Shown here: piece after piece, positions 56,353 to 64,000 of the stretch
Layout of the letters: every line of letters begins with the position of its first letter
Position numbering within the stretch: position 1 is the first letter of the stretch
NCBI RefSeq assembly: GCF_032452875.1
Contig: NC_083871.1
Coordinates: 3,075,692 to 3,139,691 of the forward strand
Direction of reading: 5' to 3'
Length of the DNA: 64,000 nt
Source of the DNA: Bos javanicus
Lineage: Eukaryota > Chordata > Mammalia > Artiodactyla > Bovidae
Made by a program: the position numbers and the translations under genes
The notes under the pieces: model-generated
The model's database searches: none
The model's input: the letters and a program-made list of their open reading frames with translations, nothing else
What the model was told of the DNA's origin: nothing

Positions 56353-57432
56353 GAAATAGAAAATCTTAACAGACCCATCCCCAGCACGGAAATAGAAACC
56401 GTAATCAGTAATCTTCCAACAAACAAAAGCCCAGGACCAGACGGCTTCATAGCTGAATTCTACCAAAAATTTAGAGAAGAGCTAACACCTATCCTACTCA
56501 AACTCTTCCAGAAAATTACAGAGGAATGTAAACTGCCAAACTCATTCTATGATGCTACCATCACCCTAATACCAAAACCAGACAAAGACGCCATAAAAAA
56601 AGAAAACTACAGGCCAGTATTTTTGATGATAATAGCTGCAAAAATCCTTAACAAAATTCTGGTAAACAGAATCCAACAGCATATTAAAAAGGTCATACAT
56701 CATGGCAAGGTGGGCTTTATCCCAGGAATGCAAGGATTCTTCAATAATGTGATATACCACATTAACAAATTATAATATAAAAACCATATGATTATCTCAA
56801 TAGACGCAGAGAAAGCCTTGGGCAAAATTCAACATCATTTATGATAAAAACCCTCCAGAAAGCAGGGATAGAAGGAATATACCACAACATAATGAAAGCC
56901 ATATATTATAAACCCTAAGCAAACATTATCCTCAATGGTGAAAAATTGAAAGCATTTCCCCTAAAGTCAGGAACAAGACAAGGATGCTCATTCTCACCAC
57001 TATTATTCAACATAGTTTTAGAAGTTTTAGGCACAGCAATCAGAGAAGAAAAAGGAATAAAAGAAATTCAGATTGGAACAGAAGAAATAAAACTTTCACT
57101 GTTTGCAGATGACATGATCCTCTAAGTAGAAAACCCTAAAGACATCACTAGAAAATTACTAGAGCTAATCAATGAATATAGTAAAGTTGCAGGATATAAA
57201 ATTAACACGCAGAAATCCCTTGCATTCCTATACACTAACAATGAGAAAACAGAAAGAGAAATTAAGGATACAATTCCATTCACCATTGTAATAAAAAGAA
57301 TAATATACTTAAGAATAACTCTACCTAAGGAAACAAAAGACCTATATATAGAAAGATATAAAACATGATGAAGTAAATCAAAGATGACACAAATAGATAG
57401 AGAAATATACCATGTCCATAGAGTATTGAAAA

Positions 57433-58737
57433 ACCGAAATTTTCATTTCTAGTTCTGCACATAATTCTGTAACTGTTCCATATATATTTCCAAATTATGT
57501 ATCCTGTCATCTTCCTGTTGATATCAATAATTGAGTAAGTAAAATGAAAAAGCAGTGTATGTATTTTGATATGGAACAAAAAATTATAATGAGATTCAGT
57601 AATAAAACCAATCAATCAAGTACACAGATAATCATTGCATATTTTGAAAACAATATGGACCCATTGTCATAATAATTATCATTTATGAACTTCAGCTATG
57701 AATATCTATGATGGAGTCAATGGGAGTTGATTTTTTTTTCAAATATTGAATTGCATAGATGACAGTAGAGAAGTATCAGAAGGCACTAACCTTCATGGTA
57801 AAGATAACCTTCATGGGAAATGTATGAGAAGATATAATTGGAGAGGGAGGAAATTTAGCAAAATTGATGAGTTAAAGCTGTTCACTGATATTCCAATGCC
57901 AAATGCATTTAACATATTCTCTGAGATGACAGCATATAGGTCTCAACAAAATCCTGTTCCAGAAGTGTAAGGGGGGAAATTTTCTCAGAGGAAACTATTC
58001 TAAGGTTGAAATTAAACCTTATCTGGTTTGTAAAGAGAAAGTCCAAAAATTACTGAATATTTTAGTAGAAAAATGCTAGGTGTGCTATGATAATTAGCAA
58101 TGATTGTTAACACAATATATCAGATCAGTATTTGAATTAGCTTTCAAATTACAAGGACAAATGGATCACGTCTCAAGTCTTTAAATGATCAGTCTTCTTA
58201 TTATGCTGAGATGTCTTTTCCCCTGTTTTTCTACAAGAAAATTACAAATTTGCAAAGCTCAGCTGCTCTCATTTTATACTCCTGCTAAGCCAGAAGCTTT
58301 TCAGTTCATCAATCAATGTCCTAAATGCTCACAAGTTATGCACAGTTTTATAGCTTAAGCTGTCTTTCCCCCTCCCTAAAATTTCACCTTCATTTATTCT
58401 TGTTCTTTTTCATGATCACATCCTTATTGAGCCTATAACATAAATTTTAAAAAAGTAAGTTCTTATGCCATTATTGTTCATTTCATGGTATCTTCAAAGT
58501 AAATAATCTTTTAATTGTATTTGCTTTTAAAATATTAAATTAAATCTAAGTATAAATGAATGTATGCCTTTCATCTACACTATTTTTGTGTGAATTGGCT
58601 ACACTCCTCCATACACACATGAATAGAAATCATATGCATGCCTACAGTGTCAAATATCCAACCAAAGAGACAAGAGAGTTGAAGTTTTTGGACCAGTGAT
58701 AAATTAGCCACCTATCTTGTGATAAGATTAGGATATT
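57433..58737. other. Unassigned AT-rich DNA
   Basis: No repeat or gene recognised. An imperfect 18-bp tandem duplication (taaccttcatgg..., 57787-57822) lies in a 74-codon open frame without known domain. Confidence 0.45.
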
Positions 58738-59145
58738 AACTTACTGTTGCTGCTGTAACTAGTTACAGCAAACAATGATTTATACAAAGCAGTTTTATTG
58801 TCTTACCTTATGGAGGTCAGAGTCTGATATAGGGGTAAAACTGAGATTAGCACAAGGACTGCAACCCTTCTTTATAGGGCTGCAGCCTCTTCACAAGGTT
58901 TTATGGAAGAATGCATTTCCTTAATTTTTCCAGCATGAGATCCTTGGCTCAAGGCTCATTCTTCTTTGAAAAAGTCACCAAAGTTGGGCCAAGTATTTCT
59001 CTCCCATCTCCCTCTTCCACTCATAGGAAACCTTGTGATTATATTGGGCCTACTCATGCAGAATAATCTCTCCAACTCAAAGTGAGTTGATTATCAATTT
59101 TAAAGTCATGGGCAATTATTTTGCTATGCCACTATTTAATCTACA
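58738..59145 (-). repeat. MaLR-class (MLT1-like) LTR, antisense, ancient
   Basis: In reverse the order is that of an MLT/MST-type LTR: 'ctgttgctgctgtaactagt' at the left end, 'ttatggaggtcagagtctga', 'gggctgcagcctcttcacaa', 'ccttgtgattatattgggcc' and 'gagttgattatcaatttta'. Strongly diverged, noncoding. Confidence 0.6.
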
Positions 59146-59731
59146 AAAATTAGACTCGAATCTATTTATCTAAAGTACTAAATGATCTTTTTTATTCTGT
59201 CTTCCGCCATTCCCTAAAGAATCTTCAAAAATAACACAGATTGTGGTTTAAAAAATACTAATAAAGAAATTAGGTGTGAAAAAGGCAAATATTAGAAACT
59301 CCATAACTAGTTACTAGGAATATTTCCTATGGTTTGTTGATTTCTTACATGCAATAGTAAACAAAATGTGCAAAGATAATTCAACTTATCCACACACACA
59401 AAAACATGCATAGTTGCACACATGGTTACCGAGGTGAAAGAAAATCCTTAAAGTTTTCTCAGATCTTCTATACACTTCTCTCATGTCTTTAGAATAAATT
59501 CTTCACTAATCACTATATAAAATGCAAGTGCAACTAGAATTTTTTTTTCTTGCAAGTCAGGCTTGTTTGTGAAAAGAATTTATTACTCTTTTTTTTCAAT
59601 ATGTAAGAATTTGTTTCATTTTTGTAATTTACTTTTTGGTGCTTATTTGATTTTATTTTGTTCTTATTTTTTCTAGTTTCTTAGTAAAGATGTTTATGCT
59701 ATTGATCTGAGAAAATGCTTTGCTAATAAAA
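59146..59731. other. Unassigned T-rich DNA
   Basis: No recognised gene or repeat. Contains a short CA-rich patch near 59390. Confidence 0.45.
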
Positions 59732-60392
59732 CACTTCATTGTTGTTGTTCAGTCACCCAGTCATGTCTGACTCTTTGTGACCCCATGGACTGCAGCATGG
59801 TAGGCCTCTCTGTCCTTCATCGCCCAAAGTTTGCCCAGGTTCATGTCCATAGCATCAGTGATGCCATCCAGCCATCCTATCCTCTAATTCCCTCTTCTCC
59901 TTCTACATTCAAACTTTCCCAACATCAGGGACTTTTCCAATGAGTCAGCTTTTCACATCAGATGACCAAAATACTGGAGTTTCAGCTTCAGTATCAGTCC
60001 TTCCAACATATATTGAGGGTTGATTTCCCTTAAGATTGCTTTGATCTCCTTGTTGTCCAAGAAAGTCTCAAGAGTATTCTCCAGCACCACAGTTTGAAGT
60101 CATCAATTCTTCCACAGTCTCTTCTTTATGGTCCAGCTCTCACGACCATTGGTGACCACTGGGAAGACCATAGACTTGACTATATGCACTTTTGTCTATA
60201 GGGTAATGTCTCTGCTTTTTACCACACTGTTTAGGTTTGTCACAGCTTTCCTGGCCAAGAAACAAATCTCTTCTGATTTTATGGCTGCAGTCACCATCTA
60301 CATTGATTTTTGTGCCCAAGAACAGAAAATCTGTCACTATTTCCAGCTTTCCCCCCTGTATTTCCCATGAAATAATGGGGCTGGATGTCATG

Positions 60393-60450
60393 ATCTGTTG
60401 TTGTTTTTTTTTAGTTTTTTGTTTTGTTTTATTTTATTTTTTTCTTTTTA
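60393..60450. repeat. T-rich low-complexity expansion inside BovB RT
   Basis: A G/T and T-only tract of ~58 bp replaces about 10 bp expected at this position of BovB. It could be slippage or the tail of a small retro-insert. Confidence 0.7.
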
Positions 60451-61730
60451 GTATTTAATTTTAAGCCGGCTGTTTCACTCTCCTCCTGTGGTATCATCCC
60501 CGAATATCTGAGGTTGTTGACGTTTCTCCCACCTATCTTGATTCCAACTTGTAACTCATCCAGCTCCACATTTCTCATGATGTGCTCAGCATATAGATTA
60601 AACAAACAGGGTGACAGAAGACAGCCCTGTAGTATTCCTTTCTCAATCTTGAGGCTATCAATTTTTCCATACAGGGTTCTAACTGTTGCATTTTGACCCA
60701 TATATAGGTTTCATAGGAGACAGGTTAGATGGTCTGGTATTCCCATCTCTTTAAGTTTCCATGGTTTACCATGATCCACACATTCTATTGCTTTGGCATA
60801 ATCCGTGAAACTGAGGTAGTAGCTTTTCTGAAATTCCCTTGCTTTCACTGTGATCCAACAGATGTTGGCAATTTAATCACTGGTTCCTCTGCCTTTTCTA
60901 ATCCCAGCTTAAACACCTGGAAGTTCCTGGCTTGCATAATGCAGAAGCATAGCATGCAAGATTTTAACCATGACCTTACTAGCATGGGAGATGAGTACAA
61001 TTGTTCAATGGTTAACACATTTTTTAGTACTACTTTTCTTGGGAATTAGGATGAGGATTTTTCAGTCCTGTGGCCCCTGCTGGGTCTTCCAGATTTGCTG
61101 ACGTATTGAATGCAAGCTTTGATGGCATCATCCTTTGGGTTTTTGAATAGTTCTACTGGAATTCCATTGCATTCATTGGCTTTACTAACAAGTGCTTCAT
61201 AAGGCCCACTTGACTTCGCTCTCTAGAATGTCTAGCTCTGGGTGGCTGACCACACCATTGTAGTTATCTGGTTCATTGAGATATTTTTTGTATAGTTCTT
61301 CTATGTATTATTTCCATCTTTTCTTGATCTTTTAAGTGTCTACCAGATATCTACAGTTTCTGTCCTTTATTGTGCCCATCTTTTGGGGAAATTTTCCCTT
61401 GATATTTCAATTTTCCTGAAGAGATTTTTAGTCCTTCATCTTCTGTTGTTTTCTTTTAGTTGTATACACTGTTCATGTAATAACGCCTTCTTGTTTCTCT
61501 GAGCTATTCTTTGAAAATCTGCATTTAGTTGGATATACCTTTCATTTTCTCCCTTGCTTTTCACATCTCTTCTTTCTTTAGCTATTTGTAAGGCCTCCTC
61601 AGATAACCACTTTGCCTTCTTACTTTTCTTTTCCTTTGGGATAGTTTTATTTGCTGCCTTCTGTACAATATTATAGACCTCCACCATAGTTCTTCAGGCA
61701 TTCTGTCTACCGGATCTAATCTCTCTCTCT

Positions 61731-61856
61731 TTTTTTTTTAAATTTTATTTTATTTTTAAACTTTACAATATTGTATTAGTTTTGCCAAACATCAAAATGA
61801 ATCCACCACGGGTATATCCGTGCTCCCCATCCTGAACCCTCCTCCCTCCTCCCTCC
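61731..61856 (-). mobile_element. Tiny ruminant L1 3' end inside BovB
   Basis: Only ~125 bp of L1 3'UTR in reverse ('aaactttacaatattgtatt', 'ccatcctgaaccctcct') with its T-run at 61731. BovB sequence continues on both sides. Confidence 0.88.
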
Positions 61857-62859
61857 ATTAACTACACTGCATATCACAGGGAATTTGATTTAAGTGATAC
61901 ATGTCTTGGCCTACTGGCTTTCCCCATTTTATTTAGTATAAGCCTGAATATTTCTATGAGAAGCTGATGATCTGAGCCATAGTCAGCTCCAGATCTTGTT
62001 TTATGCTGACTGTATACAGCTTCTCCATCCTGAGGTACAAAGAATGTAATCAATTTGATTTTGGAATTGGTCATTTTGTGATGTTCATGTGCAAATTTGT
62101 CTCTTGTATTGTTGAAAAACAGTATTTGCTATAGCACTTTATGCTGTTAACTATTCTTCAAAACATAGCCTTAGCTGTGTCCTAAATTTGGACATGCTTT
62201 ATTTTTAATTTTTATCTACTGCAAAATATATATTTTTAAATATCCCATATCTTTAACTTATATGTTACTTAGTAGTGTTATATGTGATTTCCAAATATTT
62301 GAAGTTTAAAAATATCCTTCTGTTATTGATCTTTGATTTTTTTTGCTCTGAGAGCATACTTTGTATGATGACTATTCTTTTAAGTTTGTTAAGATATATT
62401 TCTGGCCCAGAATATGATCTTAGTGAATGCTCCATTTGCACTTTAAATAAATTGTATTTGCTATTAATTTGGATGTCTTGTTGGTAGATACTATTACTTA
62501 TGCCTTATGTATCTTACTGAATTTGTATCTAATTCTGCTAATTACCAAGAGAAAAACATTGAAGTCTACAAATAGTGTGGGATTTTCTATTTCACTTTTC
62601 ATTTCTGTCATGTTTTGCTTCATGTATTTTGAAGCTCTGTTCTTAGCTACAGGCACAATTAGTATTATTATGTGTTCTTGAGAATTGACCTTTTTATTAC
62701 TTGCAATATTTCTCTTTATCCCTGATAGTATTGCTTGTTCAAAATTCTACTCTACTTAACATTAATAGAGAAATGTTCATATTTATTCTTGTTAGTATTT
62801 GTATAATATCTCTTTCTTCATTTCTTGATTTCAATATATTTATTACATAATAGGCATTA

Positions 62860-63079
62860 GGGCTTCAGAGGTGGCTCACTATTAAAGCATACACCTGCCA
62901 ATGCAGAAGACCCAGGTAGTATCCTTGGGTCAGAAAAATCCCCTGGAAAAGGAGATGTCAACCCACTCCAGTATTCTTGCCTGGAAAGTTCCATGGACAG
63001 AGGAGCCTAGAAGGCTAGTCTATGGGTTTCAAAAGAGTTGGACACGACTTAGAGACTAAACAACAATATCAACACTGCC
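62860..63079 (+). mobile_element. Bov-tA SINE with 7-bp target-site duplication
   Basis: From 'gggcttcagaggtggctcac' to 'gacacgacttagagacta' and a short AAC-type tail. ggcatta at 62853-62859 and 63080-63086. Confidence 0.88.
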
Positions 63080-63233
63080 GGCATTAAGGTATTTTCATGG
63101 ATATATAATACTAGGTTAATAATTTTTAAAGAATTAAAGATGAAATGCTTCATATTTGTTCTGTTTGATATTCTATGTGTTTCTTATCTGGAGTTTGATG
63201 TTTGTCTTAACATAAAGAAAATTCTAAGTCATT

Positions 63234-63415
63234 TAAAAAATATTTATTTATTTATTTGCCTGTATGGGGCCTTAGTTATGGCATGAGGGATTTTTCTTTA
63301 TGGCTTATGGACTGTTAGTTGCAGCATGTGGTATCTAGTTTCCTGATTAAGGATTGAACCCGGGGTCTCTGCATTAGGAGTACAGAGTCTTAACCACTGA
63401 CCCACCAGGGGAATT
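63234..63415 (-). mobile_element. CHR-type SINE, antisense
   Basis: Reverse copy: (TTTA)n tail at 63240-63258, 'atggactgttagttgcagca', 'aggattgaacccggggtctc' (B box side) and 'ccaccaggggaattcc' at the head end. Confidence 0.8.
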
Positions 63416-63835
63416 CCAAGGCTATTATTTTTCATTCTATTCCATTCTTTCTTTTTTCTTCTTTTTCTCATATTTCAATTATAACTTTGTTAGAATGTTT
63501 GATATTGTCACATAGCTCTAGAATATTTGATTCTGATAATGATGGCATTGACAATGATGATGATAATGATGAAAACTTTTTATCTTTTATTTTGAGTAAT
63601 TTCTCCTAACCTATATTCAGATTGCTGGTCCTTTCCATATCTCTGCCTTGTCTACCAATGAACAACTCACAAAAACGAGTCCTAATTTTTGTAACTATGA
63701 TTTTATTTATTAAGATTTTATTTTATTCTGGTTGAAGTTCCCACTTCTCTGCTGAAATTACTCCCTGACCTTGTATGTTGTTCACCTTTTTCTTTGGAGT
63801 TGTTAACATTTTGGTCAAAGTTCTGATAAATTTTG

Positions 63836-64000
63836 TACAGAATAACTATCCAAAAAAGATCTTAATGACCTGGATAATCATGATAGTGTGGTCACCCACC
63901 CAAGCCAGATTTTCTAAAGTGTGAAGTTAAGTGGGCCTTAGGAAACACTGTTGCCAATAAACCTAGTGGAGGTATTGGAATTCCAGCAGAGCTATTTAAA
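63836..64000 (+). mobile_element. BovB fragment running off the window
   Basis: The last 165 bp match BovB from just before the RT ('aaaaaagatcttaatgacct', 'gtgaagttaagtgggcctta', 'ggaattccagcagagctatt'). The rest lies beyond the window edge. Confidence 0.85.

Larger units (their letters stand above)
49419..57432 (+). mobile_element. Ruminant L1 with 5' end, 5'UTR, ORF1 and most of ORF2; nested insertions; 3' end missing
   Basis: The 5' end 'gggagggcagtcctaagatg' starts a GC-richer 5'UTR (49419-49740, then 50887-53125), followed by ORF1 (to 54008) and ORF2 (from 54064). A BovB (49781-50886) carrying a Bov-tA dimer sits in the 5'UTR, and an antisense BovB (55252-56121) sits in ORF2. ORF2 breaks off near 57432 ('aatataccatgtcc'), so the ORF2 C-terminus, 3'UTR and poly(A) are absent. 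Since L1 insertion starts from the 3' end, this end was lost later. Stops and frameshifts make it inactive. Confidence 0.88.
54064..57432 (+). pseudogene. L1 ORF2 remnant (endonuclease and RT), 3'-truncated
   Basis: The start ATGGGCTCACACTTATC (54064) opens the endonuclease: 'ITLNVNRLNAPTKRQNLADW', the catalytic Glu in 'CCLQETHIK', and 'VGDFNTSLTPMDR'. Stops (for example 54334-54336) break it. RT begins before the BovB insertion and resumes after 56122: 'NKSPGPDGFIAEFYQKF', then catalytic FADD at 57102-57113, followed by a nonsense TAA at 57123. A 95-bp foreign-looking stretch (56258-56352) shifts the frame. The C-terminal cysteine region is missing because the element ends near 57432. Confidence 0.85.
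59740..62134 (-). mobile_element. BovB LINE, antisense, the longest copy here, reaching the endonuclease domain
   Basis: In reverse: 3' terminus (59740, tgttgttgttcagtc), C-terminal region, RT, the linker ('AKWLSEEALQIAKERRDVKS', 61687-61436) and the C-terminal part of the endonuclease with the SDH box ('YGSDHQLLIEIF', 62074-61874). It breaks off at 62134. Possible target duplication: cacttcat (59732-59739) and cactttat (62135-62142). The YADD region near 60500 is disrupted ('LRYSGMI'), and T-rich expansion at 60393-60450 interrupts the RT. A 3' L1 scrap sits at 61731-61856. An old, inactive copy. Confidence 0.9.
62150..63835 (-). mobile_element. Ancient L1 (ORF2 start, ORF1 region, 5' part), antisense, with two SINEs
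   Basis: 62290-62850 reads in reverse as the endonuclease region of an old L1 ('catttgcactttaaataaat', 'acattgaagtctacaaatag', 'tcatgttttgcttcatgtat'). 63087-63230 and 63420-63835 look like the reverse of ORF1 and upstream sequence. This suggests one degraded L1 with a Bov-tA and a CHR SINE inserted. The right half is less certain than the left. Confidence 0.5.

Overview
This is AT-rich mammalian intergenic or intronic DNA from a ruminant, most likely a bovid (cattle, sheep, goat, buffalo or similar). The diagnosis rests on the repeats: many BovB (RTE-type) LINE copies, both ruminant tRNA-derived SINE groups (monomeric or dimeric Bov-tA, and BovA2 with an AGC/CTG tail), CHR-type cetartiodactyl SINEs and ruminant L1 copies. 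I find no host protein-coding gene, no functional RNA gene and no microbial content. All names come from recognising sequence; no database was searched.

Layout. 1-10 kb: mostly unassigned AT-rich DNA with four Bov-tA, one BovA2 and three antisense L1 3' ends. 10.5-13.2 kb: three BovB 3' portions in a row on the + strand, the first with a long reverse-transcriptase remnant. 13.4-14.5 kb: a CA microsatellite and a possible old LTR. 14.6-20.3 kb: one ancient L1 on the + strand, cut up by two young L1 3' ends, a CHR SINE, an antisense BovB and a TATC microsatellite. 20.3-25.3 kb: an old repeat, Bov-tA and BovA2 copies and unassigned DNA. 25.3-27.3 kb: an antisense L1 that carries an 0.8-kb retrocopy-like insert of an unrecognised cellular transcript.

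29.3-32.3 kb: a BovB into which a second, truncated BovB has inserted, with a target-site duplication. 32.3-36.3 kb: a split CHR SINE, an old antisense L1 and a MaLR-like LTR. 37-42.2 kb: BovB pieces and old L1 pieces. 42.7-47.7 kb: SINEs, antisense BovB pieces and an unidentified GC-richer segment. 49.4-57.4 kb: a ruminant L1 that has its 5' end, long 5'UTR, ORF1 and most of ORF2; it is interrupted by two BovB insertions (one carrying a Bov-tA dimer), has a 95-bp internal duplication and lacks its 3' end. 58.7-64 kb: an old antisense LTR, the longest BovB of the window (antisense, reaching the endonuclease domain, hit by a tiny L1), old antisense L1 with two SINEs, and a BovB that runs off the edge.

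Everything coding-like here is a defective retroelement remnant or the retrocopy. The biology is the layering of retrotransposition: ancient L1 and MaLR, then ruminant L1 and BovB, then SINEs. Target-site duplications and interruptions date many of the steps relative to each other. I do not see a new functional system. The items most worth checking are the retrocopy inside L1, the 5'UTR-derived segment inside L1 ORF2, the BovB-in-BovB nest, and a few unidentified GC-richer inserts.
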